A stretch of 64,000 nucleotides of DNA from Rhizomicrobium sp. (GCA_037200385.1 JBBCGL010000001.1:2681418-2745417), one strand, 5' to 3'. Positions 53,578 to 62,047 are shown, numbered from the stretch's first letter. Numbers and translations: made by a program. The notes: generated from the sequence alone by a model not told the origin.

Positions 53578-54690
53578 ATGGCGCACGCGACACGCGACGA
53601 GGTGCTGAGGGCGCTCGACCGGATCATCGATCCCAAGAGCGGCCGCAGCGTCGTGCAGGAAGACATCATCCAGGGCCTAGTCGTGCGGGACGGCAATGTC
53701 GGCTTCGCGGTCGAGGTCGACGCCGCCCGCGGCCCGGGTGCCGAACCACTGCGCAAGGCCTGCGAGGAGGCGGTCGGCACCCTGCCCGGCGTCCTCTCGG
53801 TCACCGCCGTCCTCACCGCCCACCAGACCGCCGCCCCGCGACCCGCGCCGCAGCGCCCCGCCCATGCCCCGCCCCGCGCCGAGCCGGCCGCGCCCGCCGG
53901 CATTCCCGGCGTCGCCGCCATCATCGCAGTGGCGAGCGGCAAGGGCGGCGTCGGCAAGTCGACGGTCGCTGCCAACCTCGCCATCGCGCTGGCGCAGCAG
54001 GGCCTCAAGGTCGGCCTGATGGATGCCGACATCTACGGCCCCTCGGTCCCGCGCCTGTTCGACATCCGCGACAAGCCGCGCGCCGAGGGCAAGAAGATCG
54101 TGCCGATCGAGAAATACGGCATCAAGATCATGTCGCTCGGCTTCCTGATCCGCGAGGAGGAAGCGGTGGTGTGGCGCGGCCCGATGGTGCAGAGCGCGCT
54201 CACCCAGATGCTGCAGGACACGTTGTGGGCGCCGCTCGACGTGCTGGTGCTCGACATGCCGCCGGGCACCGGCGACGCGCAGCTCACCATCTCGCAGCGC
54301 GTGCCGCTGCGCGGCGCCGTGATCGTCTCGACGCCGCAGGACATCGCGCTGATCGACGCCCGCAAGGGTGTCGCGATGTTCGCCAAGACCCAGGTGCCGG
54401 TGCTCGGCATCGTCGAGAACATGAGCAGCTTCATCTGCTCGCAGTGCGGTCATGAGCATCACATTTTCGGCCATGGCGGCGCGCGCGCCGAGGCGAAGAG
54501 GATGGGTGTGCCGTTTTTGGGCGAAATCCCGCTGGTGCTGGCGATCCGCGAGACCTCCGACGCCGGGCGTCCCATCGTCGCAACCGCACCGGACTCCGCG
54601 GAAGCCGCCGCCTTTCGCGCCGTCGCGAAAGAAGTCGCCGCCGGTGTTGCGCTGGCGCAACGCGCAGCGCCGCGAATTGTGCTGGAATAG
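53578..54690 (+). CDS. apbC: Mrp/ApbC Fe-S cluster carrier ATPase
   Basis: A 370-residue P-loop protein that holds and transfers Fe-S clusters. The N-terminal 90 residues are a MIP18/DUF59 domain; an Ala/Pro-rich linker (about 85-110) leads to the deviant Walker A GKGGVGKSTVAANLA, MDADIYGPSVPRLF, and the cluster-binding CxxC in SFICSQCGHEH. The next gene begins 3 bp after its stop and is probably cotranscribed. Confidence 0.94.
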   Translation: MAHATRDEVLRALDRIIDPKSGRSVVQEDIIQGLVVRDGNVGFAVEVDAARGPGAEPLRKACEEAVGTLPGVLSVTAVLTAHQTAAPRPAPQRPAHAPPRAEPAAPAGIPGVAAIIAVASGKGGVGKSTVAANLAIALAQQGLKVGLMDADIYGPSVPRLFDIRDKPRAEGKKIVPIEKYGIKIMSLGFLIREEEAVVWRGPMVQSALTQMLQDTLWAPLDVLVLDMPPGTGDAQLTISQRVPLRGAVIVSTPQDIALIDARKGVAMFAKTQVPVLGIVENMSSFICSQCGHEHHIFGHGGARAEAKRMGVPFLGEIPLVLAIRETSDAGRPIVATAPDSAEAAAFRAVAKEVAAGVALAQRAAPRIVLE

Positions 54691-54693
54691 GCT

Positions 54694-55314
54694 ATGGCCG
54701 CAAGCAAGCCCCAGATTCGCAGTCTCTTCGCGACGCCGGTCGCCATCCATTTCCTGCCGGTGGCGCAGGACGTGAACGCGACGCTGCGTCCTGTGATCGT
54801 CGAGCGCGCCGGCACCGGCACGCGCGGCCAGGGCTGGCGCTCCGAAGGCGATTGCGCGGCCTGGACGGGCGAATCGCTGCAGACCCTGTTCCGCGTCGCG
54901 CGCGATCTCGCCGACAGCCTGACCTCGACGCGCACCGGCGGGCGCGTGACCCTGCCCTGGAAGATCGAAGCCATCGCCTGCCTGCGGCAGAAGGGCGAGT
55001 ACCGCGAATCCATCGCGCGGCCCGGCGCCTACTGGTCCGGCGTCTATTACGTCGACGACGGCTATGCCAAATCGGACGACGAGGCGTTGGGTGGCGAGTG
55101 CGAACTCGCCGATCCGCGCGGCCCGCTGCCCGCGATGGTGGCGCCGGGCCTCGCCTTCCGCGTGCCGGGCGGCCTCACGGCCGGTCAGATCGAGATCATC
55201 CGGCCGCAGAGCGGCATGATCGTGCTGCATCCGTCCTGGCTCGCGCGCGGCGAACGCCGCTATGACGGCGAGCACCAGCGCGTCGCGATCGAATTCGACA
55301 TGAGCGTGCCCTAG
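54694..55314 (+). CDS. Putative 2OG-Fe(II) oxygenase (TIGR02466-like)
   Basis: A 206-residue protein resembling the TIGR02466 family of presumed oxygenases: SLFATPVAIHFLP at the start, AYWSGVYYVDDGYAK in the barrel, ADPRGPLP, and near the end VLHPSWLARGERRYDGEHQR and VAIEFDM. In the family the PSWL motif is usually followed by x-His; here it is Ala-Arg, so one iron ligand may be missing or replaced by the preceding His. It follows apbC by 3 bp. Activity uncertain. Confidence 0.6.
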   Translation: MAASKPQIRSLFATPVAIHFLPVAQDVNATLRPVIVERAGTGTRGQGWRSEGDCAAWTGESLQTLFRVARDLADSLTSTRTGGRVTLPWKIEAIACLRQKGEYRESIARPGAYWSGVYYVDDGYAKSDDEALGGECELADPRGPLPAMVAPGLAFRVPGGLTAGQIEIIRPQSGMIVLHPSWLARGERRYDGEHQRVAIEFDMSVP

Positions 55315-55361
55315 AGCAATTCCAGGAAAAGTGCGAAGCGGTTTTCCACCGGGAATTGCGC
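55313..55361. repeat. REP-like imperfect palindrome
   Basis: GAGCAATTCC...GGGAATTGCGC with inner AAAAGTGCGAAGCGGTTTT is the form of a dispersed intergenic palindrome seen in many alphaproteobacteria. Its first bases supply the TAG stop of the preceding gene; a second conserved-looking block runs on to about 55425. Confidence 0.6.
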
Positions 55362-55473
55362 CCAACCAATACCTTGGAGCGGATCACCGATTCCGTGAAA
55401 CGGTGAGCCGCGCTAGAGTCGGTCGTTTCAAGTTGATGCGTATTGCGCCCGTGCCGGCAGGCGCGACGTCTCT

Positions 55474-55848
55474 CTACTCCACACCGGCCTTCATCACGAG
55501 ATTTCGCGTCGCGCCGTTGGCGGTGGTCGTCCAGCTGTCGCCGACCTTGTGCGCCGTCACCGGCGTGCACAGCGGATTGGGCGTTCCGCTGGGCACGTCG
55601 CCGACGAAGGTCCGGCAGATATCGCCCTTGCCGTCCAGCGCCCACGTCCCCTTGTAGCTGCGGCTCATGCCCATCATCGAGCCGACGAGGTCGAAGCTGT
55701 GATCGGCGCGATAATGCGTATGCACCTCCGCCATTCCACCGGTCGAGATCACCGTGTTGCCGTAGTAACCCGCCATGATGTCGTCGGCGGCGAGCGCCGG
55801 CGCGGCGCACAGCGCGATGAGGGAAGCCGCCATCAAGGTCTTGCGCAT
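55474..55848 (-). CDS. Small secreted protein, tandem paralogue B
   Basis: A 124-residue protein with a signal peptide (ending ALAAD). The mature part has GYYGNTVISTGGMAEVHTHYRADHSF (in pieces), YKGTWALDGKGDICRTF and KVGDSWTTTANGATRNLVM, forming a small beta-rich domain with two Cys. The neighbour at 55875 shares the order YGNT...HTxYxADHxF...YKGTW...GxxCRTF...VGDSWT. A ribosome-binding site AAGGG precedes the ATG. Probably periplasmic; function unknown. Confidence 0.78.
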   Translation of the reverse strand: MRKTLMAASLIALCAAPALAADDIMAGYYGNTVISTGGMAEVHTHYRADHSFDLVGSMMGMSRSYKGTWALDGKGDICRTFVGDVPSGTPNPLCTPVTAHKVGDSWTTTANGATRNLVMKAGVE

Positions 55849-55874
55849 ATCTCTTGCCCTTCGATCGGTTCGAT

Positions 55875-56240
55875 TCAGTTCACGCCCTGCACGATCTGGC
55901 CCTTGGCGCCGTCCGGCGCGGTCCAGCTGTCGCCGACCGCACGCGGCGTGAAGGTGTCGCAATCGGGATTGGTCACGCCGGGCGGCACCGGATCGAAGGT
56001 GCGGCAGAGCTTGCCGTCCGCCGTGATCTCCCACGTACCCTTGTAGTGATAGGAGTATGCCGGCGCGACGCCGCTGAAGGTGTGATCGGCACTGTAATAG
56101 GTGTGCGACTCGAGCCCTTTCGCGTCCACCACCAGGACGGTGTTGCCATAGAGCGTCGCCATCGGATCGGTCGCATCGTCGGCCAGCGACGGCGCCGCCG
56201 CCGCGATCGCGAAAACGGCACCCAGAAGAATCGCACGCAT
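55875..56240 (-). CDS. Small secreted protein, tandem paralogue A
   Basis: A 121-residue secreted protein (signal peptide ending SLADD), with LYGNTVLVVDAKGLESHTYY, ADHTFSGVAP, YHYKGTWEITADGKLCRTF and AVGDSWTAPDG. The same skeleton occurs in the next gene 26 bp downstream, so the pair arose by tandem duplication. Both keep two Cys in GKLCRTF/NPDCDT, which may form a disulfide. Function unknown. Confidence 0.78.
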   Translation of the reverse strand: MRAILLGAVFAIAAAAPSLADDATDPMATLYGNTVLVVDAKGLESHTYYSADHTFSGVAPAYSYHYKGTWEITADGKLCRTFDPVPPGVTNPDCDTFTPRAVGDSWTAPDGAKGQIVQGVN

Positions 56241-56280
56241 GATCTGTCTCCTCGATTTGCGAAAACCCTAGCCGAAATCC

Positions 56281-57201
56281 TCAGGCGTTATAAGCCAGCC
56301 CGAGGCCTGGTGAGCGCCACTCACATGCGGCGAGTTTTCCGGTCGACGACATCGTGATGTACGCCGTTCTCATATCCGCCCCGCCCCAGCAGATATTGGT
56401 GCAGATGAGGTCGGGGAACGCGGTGTGCTCGAACCTTGCCGGCGCTGTGCCCGGCCAGAAGGTCGAGATGCCGCCCGCCAGGATGGTCGCGACGCAGACC
56501 CCGCCATCGGCCTGCACGCCCAGCGAATCGAAATAGGCGAGCCCCGGATAGGCGCCGACGAAATTGGCCGGCGTGAACCCGGCAGGGATCGCCGCGACGC
56601 CCGGCGCCGTCAGAGGCAATTCCCATAAGCGGCCCGGCATGGTCTCGGCATAGTAGACGTGCATCCCGTCCGGCGAGAGCCCGACGCCGTTGGGCGAGGT
56701 CAATTCGCGCAGCACGCGCGTGATCTTCGAGCCGTCGGCTTTCGCATAATAGAGCGCGCCATGCAGCCGGCGCTCGGCATTGTTGCTCGCATGGTCGGTG
56801 AACCAGAAGCCACCCGCCGTGTCGAAGACGAGATCGTTCGGCGCCAACAGCTTTTGCCCGTCGCATGCGCTGTACAGCACCTCCACCTTGCCGGTGGATA
56901 TGTCGATGCGCTCGATGCGGCCGCCCGTGTGGCCGGCCGGCGTGTGGCCCGGGATCATCAGGCCGTTGACGTCGTTCATCTCGAAATTGCCGCCATTGTT
57001 GCAGCAATACAGATGCCCGTCCGGCCCGATCGCGAGGCCGTTCGGGCCGCCGCCCGGGGTCGCGATGATCTGGGTCGTGCCGTCCGGTTTCACCCGCGTG
57101 ATGCGGCCGGCGGGGATCTCGACCAGGACGACCGAGCCGTCCGCCATCGCGACCGGCCCTTCGGGGAATTTGAGCCCCGACGCGATTTCCCTGAATTCCA
57201 T
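56281..57201 (-). CDS. SMP-30/gluconolactonase family protein
   Basis: A 306-residue six-bladed beta-propeller of the SMP-30/LRE family. The metal Glu is in KFPEGPVAMADG near residue 14, an Asn in TPGGGPNGLAIGPDGHLYCC, an Asn in LLAPNDLVFDTAGGFWFTDH, and an Asp in GVGLSPDGMHVYY. These are the Ca/Zn ligands used by sugar or other lactonases. It lacks a signal peptide and stands alone, so the lactone substrate is unknown. Confidence 0.86.
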   Translation of the reverse strand: MEFREIASGLKFPEGPVAMADGSVVLVEIPAGRITRVKPDGTTQIIATPGGGPNGLAIGPDGHLYCCNNGGNFEMNDVNGLMIPGHTPAGHTGGRIERIDISTGKVEVLYSACDGQKLLAPNDLVFDTAGGFWFTDHASNNAERRLHGALYYAKADGSKITRVLRELTSPNGVGLSPDGMHVYYAETMPGRLWELPLTAPGVAAIPAGFTPANFVGAYPGLAYFDSLGVQADGGVCVATILAGGISTFWPGTAPARFEHTAFPDLICTNICWGGADMRTAYITMSSTGKLAACEWRSPGLGLAYNA

Positions 57202-57260
57202 GTCCAGCTCCCCGGGATGTTTTTCTATGGCGCGAAGCTAGCGTGACCTCGCACCGTCCC

Positions 57261-57761
57261 TCAAGGCGAGCGCCGAACCAGCGCCACGTAAGAATAGCGC
57301 AGACCATCCGCCGTGGTGTGCGCCTCGCGCGCGGTTTCCCGCCAGATGCTCGCGTCGAAGGGCGGCAGCCGCGTTTCGCCTTCCGCAGCGACATGCACTT
57401 CGGTGAGCTCGATCCGGTCCGCATAGGGCAGCGCCGCGCGATAGATCTCGGCCCCGCCCACGACGGCGATCTCCGCCGGTGCCTCGGCACGCGCGCGCAC
57501 CAGCGCGTCGTCCAGCGAATGCACGACGACCGCGCCTCCGGCCGCATAGGCCGTGTCGCGCGTGATCACGATGTTGGTGCGTCCCGGCAGCGGCCGCTTC
57601 GGGAAGCTCTCCCAGGTCTTGCGGCCCATCACGATCGGCTTGCCCATGGTGAGCGCCTTGAAGCGCTTCAGATCTTCCGGAATGCGCCAGGGGATGCCGC
57701 CATCCGCGCCGATCACGCCATTGTCGGCCATCGCGAGCACGAGAACGATCGGGGCCGTCAT
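57261..57761 (-). CDS. folA: Dihydrofolate reductase
   Basis: A 166-residue DHFR, NADPH-dependent. DNGVIGADGGIPWRIPEDLKRF has the Trp and the catalytic Asp-position acid (Glu in PED); MGRKTWESFP and the GGAEIYRAAL phosphate loop are standard. The ATG at 57761 overlaps the GNAT gene stop. thyA, its usual partner, is 1.3 kb upstream on the same strand, separated by an oppositely oriented gene. Confidence 0.94.
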   Translation of the reverse strand: MTAPIVLVLAMADNGVIGADGGIPWRIPEDLKRFKALTMGKPIVMGRKTWESFPKRPLPGRTNIVITRDTAYAAGGAVVVHSLDDALVRARAEAPAEIAVVGGAEIYRAALPYADRIELTEVHVAAEGETRLPPFDASIWRETAREAHTTADGLRYSYVALVRRSP

Positions 57762-58240
57762 CCGCCGCCCAGCCGTTTCAGCGCGTCGCCTTCCAGCCGA
57801 TAGCCCAGCCAGCCGGCATGCGGCCGCGCCCCGAGGCTGTCATAGAATTCGATCGACGGCCGGTTCCAGTCCAGCACCGCCCAGTCGATCCGCGCCGCAT
57901 CCGCCGCCGCCGCCGTTTTCGCCAGATGCGCGAGCAGCGCCTTGCCGTGGCCGCGGCCGCGAAAGGCCGGCCGCACGAACAAATCCTCGAGATAGATCGC
58001 CCGCTTCGCCGCGAAGCTCGTATAGGTCCAGTACCAGGTCATCCCGCCCACGGCCGCGCCGTCTTCGAAGGCGAGATCGCATTGGCAGAGCGGCTGCGCA
58101 CCAAGAAAATCGCGACGGACGGCTTCCGCCGTGATATGAAAGAGGGGTAGCAGCGTCTCGTATTCCGCCAGCTCCCGCAGCAGCGCGACAACCAATTCCG
58201 CATCGCCGTCCTGCGCCCGCCTGATCGAAAGCTCCGTCAT
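57758..58240 (-). CDS. GNAT family N-acetyltransferase
   Basis: A 160-residue GNAT. Acetyl-CoA-binding motif A is IYLEDLFVRPAFRGRGHGKALL, split here as LEDLFVRPAFRGRG and HGKALL; the end WNRPSIEFYDSLGARPH is motif B. The pattern resembles diamine/spermidine acetyltransferases. The ATG at 58240 follows the GGAGG-type AAAGGAGGGGCC on minus. Coupled to folA (ATGA). Substrate unknown. Confidence 0.85.
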   Translation of the reverse strand: MTELSIRRAQDGDAELVVALLRELAEYETLLPLFHITAEAVRRDFLGAQPLCQCDLAFEDGAAVGGMTWYWTYTSFAAKRAIYLEDLFVRPAFRGRGHGKALLAHLAKTAAAADAARIDWAVLDWNRPSIEFYDSLGARPHAGWLGYRLEGDALKRLGGG

Positions 58241-58348
58241 GGCCCCTCCTTTCGCGCCGCAGCATAAGAGTGACCGGCGCCACGGTAAACGCGCCGGGAA
58301 CCCGAAGACGCGGCGCGGGTTAACATGTTCGAAGAAGGAACCCTCTCC

Positions 58349-59035
58349 ATGAAATCTACCTTGTTTGGCGCCACGGCGCTTGTCCTGCTGATGTCGGGTC
58401 CGGCGTTGGCCGCCGATCACGATCACGACCGCGGCGACCGCCATGGCGGCGGCGCGGCCCCCGCCGCGGCTCAACCGCATGGCGGCGCGGCGGGCGGCCA
58501 TCACGGCGGCGGCGCCCCAGGGGGCGGCGGCGCGCCGGGCGGCGCTCACCACGGCGGAGCGCCGGCAGCCCGCACCAACGCCTCGCCGTTGACCGGGGGC
58601 GCGATGATGGGGGCACCCCATCGCGGGCGCGGCGACAACAATGCCGGGCGCGGTGACGACAAAGGGCGTGGCGACAACAATGCCGGCGGTCTCTTCGATC
58701 GCCGCGGCAATAAAGGGCATGGGGGTGCGGCGCATAACGGCGCGCACAACCGCAATCCGGCTTTCAACGCACTGCGCCGCGTGCTCAACGCGCCGCAGCA
58801 TTACCATCACGGCAGCTACCGTCGCCCGAGCGGCTGGTATGCGCATCGCTGGACCTATGGCGAGGTCCTGCCGGCCCTGTTCTTCGCGCAGAATTACTGG
58901 ATCGACGACTATGAGGATTTCGACCTTCCCGATCCGCCGCCGGGCACGACCTGGGTGCGTTACGGCAACGACGCCTTGCTGATAGATGAAGACAGCGGCG
59001 AGGTGATCCAGGTCCAATACGGATTGTTCTACTGA
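58349..59035 (+). CDS. RcnB-like secreted protein, Gly/His-rich
   Basis: A 228-residue protein with a signal peptide (ending ALAAD), a long low-complexity region of Gly, His and Ala (about 22-130), and a C-terminal RcnB-type domain: GWYAHRWTYGEVLPALFFAQ, WIDDYEDFDLPDPPPGTTW, and RYGNDALLIDEDSGEVI. RcnB proteins act in the periplasm in nickel/cobalt homeostasis. The His-rich part suggests metal binding. ATG 58349 has GAAGGA upstream. It lies on the opposite strand to folA and thyA. Confidence 0.75.
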   Translation: MKSTLFGATALVLLMSGPALAADHDHDRGDRHGGGAAPAAAQPHGGAAGGHHGGGAPGGGGAPGGAHHGGAPAARTNASPLTGGAMMGAPHRGRGDNNAGRGDDKGRGDNNAGGLFDRRGNKGHGGAAHNGAHNRNPAFNALRRVLNAPQHYHHGSYRRPSGWYAHRWTYGEVLPALFFAQNYWIDDYEDFDLPDPPPGTTWVRYGNDALLIDEDSGEVIQVQYGLFY

Positions 59036-59049
59036 TCCGACATTCCGGG

Positions 59050-59074
59050 TCCTCCCCCGCGGCGCGGGGGAGGA
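59050..59074. terminator. Bidirectional terminator hairpin
   Basis: TCCTCCCCCGC (59050-59060) and GCGGGGGAGGA (59064-59074) form a perfect 11-bp stem with a 3-nt loop between the convergent RcnB-like gene and thyA. Confidence 0.7.
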
Positions 59075-59075
59075 T

Positions 59076-59867
59076 TCACACCGCGATCTCGGCCTTGATG
59101 GTCGGATGCGCGCGATAGTTCTCCAGCGTGAAATCCTCATACTTGAAGCCGAAGATGTCCGTCACGTCCGGGTTGAGCCGCATCGTGGGCAACGGATAGG
59201 GCTTGCGCGTGAGCTGCTCGCGCGCCTGGTCGAGATGGTTGAGATAGAGATGCGCGTCGCCCAGCGTGTGGATGAGCTCGCCGGGCTCGAGCCCCGCCAC
59301 CTGCGCCAGCATCAGCGTCAGCAGCGCATAGCTCGCGATGTTGAACGGCACACCCAGGAAGATGTCCGCCGAGCGCTGATAAAGCTGACAAGACAACCGT
59401 CCGTTCGCGACATAGAACTGGAACAGGCAGTGGCAGGGCGGCAGCGCCATCTTCGGCACGTCGGCCGGATTCCACGCCGTCACGATCAGCCGCCGCGACT
59501 CGGGATTGGCCTTCAAGTCGCGCACGAGGTTTGCGATCTGGTCGATGGTCCCGTCCGGCGACGGCCAGGAGCGCCATTGATGCCCATAGACCGGCCCCAG
59601 CTCGCCCTGCGCGTCGGCCCATTCGTCCCAGATCGTCACGCCGCGCTCCTGCAGCCAGCGCACATTGGTGTCGCCGCGCAGGAACCAGAGCAGCTCCAGA
59701 ACGATCGCCTTGGTGAAGAGCTTCTTGGTCGTCATCAGCGGGAAGCCGTCGGCAAGATCGTAGCGCGCCTGATGCCCGAACACCGACAGCGTGCCGGTCC
59801 CGGTGCGGTCGCGCCGCTCCACGCCGGTCTTGAGGACCAATTCCATCAGATCGTGGTACTGCCGCAT
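59076..59867 (-). CDS. thyA: Thymidylate synthase ThyA
   Basis: A 263-residue ThyA that methylates dUMP using methylene-tetrahydrofolate. The active-site Cys is in [13 protein letters not shown], with [23 protein letters not shown] and [13 protein letters not shown] as further signatures. The ATG at 59867 (MRQYHDL) matches family length, with GAGAG 9 nt upstream; a TTG at 59876 is less likely. Confidence 0.97.
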   Translation of the reverse strand: MRQYHDLMELVLKTGVERRDRTGTGTLSVFGHQARYDLADGFPLMTTKKLFTKAIVLELLWFLRGDTNVRWLQERGVTIWDEWADAQGELGPVYGHQWRSWPSPDGTIDQIANLVRDLKANPESRRLIVTAWNPADVPKMALPPCHCLFQFYVANGRLSCQLYQRSADIFLGVPFNIASYALLTLMLAQVAGLEPGELIHTLGDAHLYLNHLDQAREQLTRKPYPLPTMRLNPDVTDIFGFKYEDFTLENYRAHPTIKAEIAV

Positions 59868-59925
59868 GCCGTGCAACTCTCGACTCGGCGCCCATTCTAG
59901 CGCGGGCGCCGCACGGCATGCATCC

Positions 59926-60408
59926 TCAATCCGCCGTCAGGAAGATCGTCCGCTCCGCGACCCGGCGCTTGTGCAGGCCGTCGATGACCACTTTCTTGCC
60001 GTTCACCGTTCCCTTGTCCCACATCAGGAAGGCGTCGGCGGCGCCCGCGGGATCGCCGGCGTTGAACTTGCGCAGCACCGTCGAACTCTGAAACGCGCCG
60101 GTTCCGATATTGTAGGCCAGCGAGAGCATCGCCGCCGCCTGGTGCAGCGTCGCCGGCTTTTGCAGCAGCGGCCCCAGAGCCGCGGCTTTCAGCTGCATCT
60201 GATAGGACAGATATTCGCCGGCCTGCGCCTGCGTGACGGCGGGATCGCTCATCGTCACCGCCTTGCCGTCGGGATACTGGATCGTGCCGTAACCGATGGT
60301 CGCCACGCCGACCGAGTCGCGGTAGGGCGCGGCGCGAAAGCCCTCGAATTGCTCGATCAGGGGCGCGGCCAGCGCGAAGACGGATGCCTCATCGGGCCAA
60401 TTGGACAT
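59926..60408 (-). CDS. Phage-type lysozyme (GH24)
   Basis: A 160-residue GH24 muramidase. The catalytic triad has T4-lysozyme spacing: Glu in EQFEGF, Asp in YRDSVG nine residues later, Thr in VATIGYG six further. [16 protein letters not shown] and [15 protein letters not shown] are family features. No signal peptide or SAR helix is evident, so it would need a holin or lysis to reach the wall. ATG 60408 follows AAAGG. It sits beside the tmRNA gene, a common phage integration target; no other phage gene remains. Confidence 0.88.
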   Translation of the reverse strand: MSNWPDEASVFALAAPLIEQFEGFRAAPYRDSVGVATIGYGTIQYPDGKAVTMSDPAVTQAQAGEYLSYQMQLKAAALGPLLQKPATLHQAAAMLSLAYNIGTGAFQSSTVLRKFNAGDPAGAADAFLMWDKGTVNGKKVVIDGLHKRRVAERTIFLTAD

Positions 60409-60510
60409 GCGGTCGCCTTTCACCGGGACATTCGACGAAAACGCGACGCGTCGAGGAATCATAGGTTAGCGGATCGTGCGGAACCCGCCAACGCCGCCCT
60501 TTCTCGGCCC

Positions 60511-60539
60511 TTCAATTCTTAACCCGCAGGGCCTATATT
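60511..60539 (+). promoter_or_regulatory. Likely ssrA promoter
   Basis: TTCAAT (60511-60516) and TATATT (60534-60539) are spaced by 17 bp just upstream of the mature acceptor piece. The -10 match is good, the -35 modest. Confidence 0.5.
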
Positions 60540-60545
60540 GGATGT

Positions 60546-60845
60546 GCCGGCTTGTCCGGCTATGGCGATAAACGGCTTCGTAATAAGCGGCCCGGACCCG
60601 GGGGCGGTACCCGGCGCCTCCACCACAAGCCCACTTTTCACAGTGGTCTTCTGCTGGGGGCGAAACAGGATCGACGGACGTGTAAAGGCTGTCCTTTTGC
60701 TCGGTATTGTATCCGCCGTTATCGGGCTATTCGTACAGGTGCCAACGATAATGAAATGGCCCTCGCTGCCTAACTTCGGTTAGCCAAGCGCGGTTGGGGA
60801 CGCACCGGGCAACAGAAGCGTCCCACTTCTTCCCTGAACCGTCGG
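60546..60845 (+). ncRNA. ssrA: Two-piece (permuted) tmRNA, ssrA
   Basis: The gene is circularly permuted. The acceptor piece comes first and ends with CGCCTCC-A-CCA (60615-60625), with T-stem CCGGG/CCCGG (60598-60602, 60610-60614) around a non-standard loop GGCGGTA. A 30-nt spacer (60626-60655) follows, then the coding piece starting GGGGGCGAAACAGGATCGAC (60656). GGGGGCG pairs with CGCCTCC over seven bases (one G-U), rebuilding the acceptor stem. The tag frame is at 60741-60773. The 5' end of the acceptor piece and 3' end of the coding piece are approximate. Processing at the spacer would give the two RNAs. Confidence 0.93.
60741..60773 (+). other. tmRNA proteolysis tag reading frame
   Basis: GCC AAC GAT AAT begins a frame encoding ANDNEMALAA followed by TAA. 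With the alanine charged on tmRNA the tag on rescued proteins would be AANDNEMALAA; ANDN is typical of alphaproteobacteria and the LAA end is the ClpXP signal. Confidence 0.9.
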
Positions 60846-60858
60846 GGCATGCGCCGGC

Positions 60859-62034
60859 CTAAGAGAGGCCCAATTCCTTCAAGATCGCCGCGCGATGTTC
60901 GTCCAGCTCCGGCGCGTGCGCGCGCGTCTTCGGATCGGGATGCGCGCTCAGCTTCACCGGATTGCCCTGCATGCGGATGGGGCCGAGGTCCGGATCCAAG
61001 GTTTCGATGATCATGTTGCGATGGCGGACCTGCGGATCGTCCATCACCTGCGCGACATTGTTGAGCGGGCCGCAAGGCACGGCGGCTTCGTCCAGCGCCT
61101 CCAGCCAGTCCTGGCTGCTGCGCGCCGACAGCGCGGTCTCGATCTCGGCGGCGAGCGCGTCCACATGGACCACGCGTGTCGGATTGCTGGTGAAGCGCGC
61201 GTCGGCGATCAGGTCCTCGCGTCCGATCACGCGCGCGACCCGGGCGAAGAGATCGTCGTTGCCCGCCGCGATGGCGATATGGCCGTCCTTCGTGGCGAAG
61301 GCGGCGAAGGGCGCGATGGAGGGATGCCGGCTGCCCAGCCGGCCGGGCACGTCGCCGGTCGCGACATAGCGAGAGATCGCGTTCTCCAGCAGCGCGACCT
61401 GGCTGTCGAGCATCGAGATGTCGACCTTCTGGCCCCTGCCGGTGTTCTGGCGGTCGTAGAGCGCGGTGATCATGCCGATGACCGCGAAGAGGCCCGCCGA
61501 GAGGTCGCCCGTGGAGGTGCCGACACGGGTCGGCGGCGAGTCGGGATGACCGGTCAGGCTCATCACGCCGCCCATCGCCTGCACCACCATGTCGTAGGCG
61601 GGGCGCTTGGCGTAAGGCCCGGTATGGCCGAAACCGGAGACGCCGCAATAGATCAGGCGCGGGTACTTGTCCTTGATCTGCTCGTAGCCATAGCCGAGCT
61701 TCTCCATCGTCCCGCCGCGATAGTTCTCGATCAGCACATCGGCGCGGGCGAGCAGGGCTTCGAATATCTTGCGGTCGCCGTCGGCTTTCAGGTCGAGGGC
61801 GATGGATTCCTTGGCGCGGTTGACGCTCATGAAATAGCCCGACTTCACCGTGCCGGATGGCGTCTTCACAAAGGGCCCGATATGGCGGCTGTCGTCGCCG
61901 GTGCGCGGCGGCTCGACCTTGATCACGCGGGCACCGAGCTCGTTGAGCATCAGCGCGGCATAGGGCCCGGCCAGCACGCGGGTGAGATCGATGACGAGGA
62001 GGCCGGAGAGGGGGCCGGGTGCTGCAGTATTCAA
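60859..62034 (-). CDS. CaiB/BaiF family CoA-transferase
   Basis: A 391-residue family III CoA-transferase, which moves CoA between carboxylic acids. The N-terminus GLLVIDLTRVLAGPYAALML and GARVIKVEPPRTGDDSR are characteristic; the catalytic Asp is in PAYDMVVQAMGG (about 168). It resembles formyl-CoA, succinyl-CoA or carnitine-type transferases; the acid pair is unknown. No acyl-CoA dehydrogenase partner is adjacent. It ends next to the tmRNA gene and starts 13 bp from a palindromic element. Confidence 0.88.
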   Translation of the reverse strand: MNTAAPGPLSGLLVIDLTRVLAGPYAALMLNELGARVIKVEPPRTGDDSRHIGPFVKTPSGTVKSGYFMSVNRAKESIALDLKADGDRKIFEALLARADVLIENYRGGTMEKLGYGYEQIKDKYPRLIYCGVSGFGHTGPYAKRPAYDMVVQAMGGVMSLTGHPDSPPTRVGTSTGDLSAGLFAVIGMITALYDRQNTGRGQKVDISMLDSQVALLENAISRYVATGDVPGRLGSRHPSIAPFAAFATKDGHIAIAAGNDDLFARVARVIGREDLIADARFTSNPTRVVHVDALAAEIETALSARSSQDWLEALDEAAVPCGPLNNVAQVMDDPQVRHRNMIIETLDPDLGPIRMQGNPVKLSAHPDPKTRAHAPELDEHRAAILKELGLS

Positions 62035-62047
62035 CGCAAAACTCCGC

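Noticed and set aside
60538..60783. 81-codon plus-strand frame with a hydrophobic segment
   Set aside because: The region is the tmRNA gene; the frame is fortuitous.
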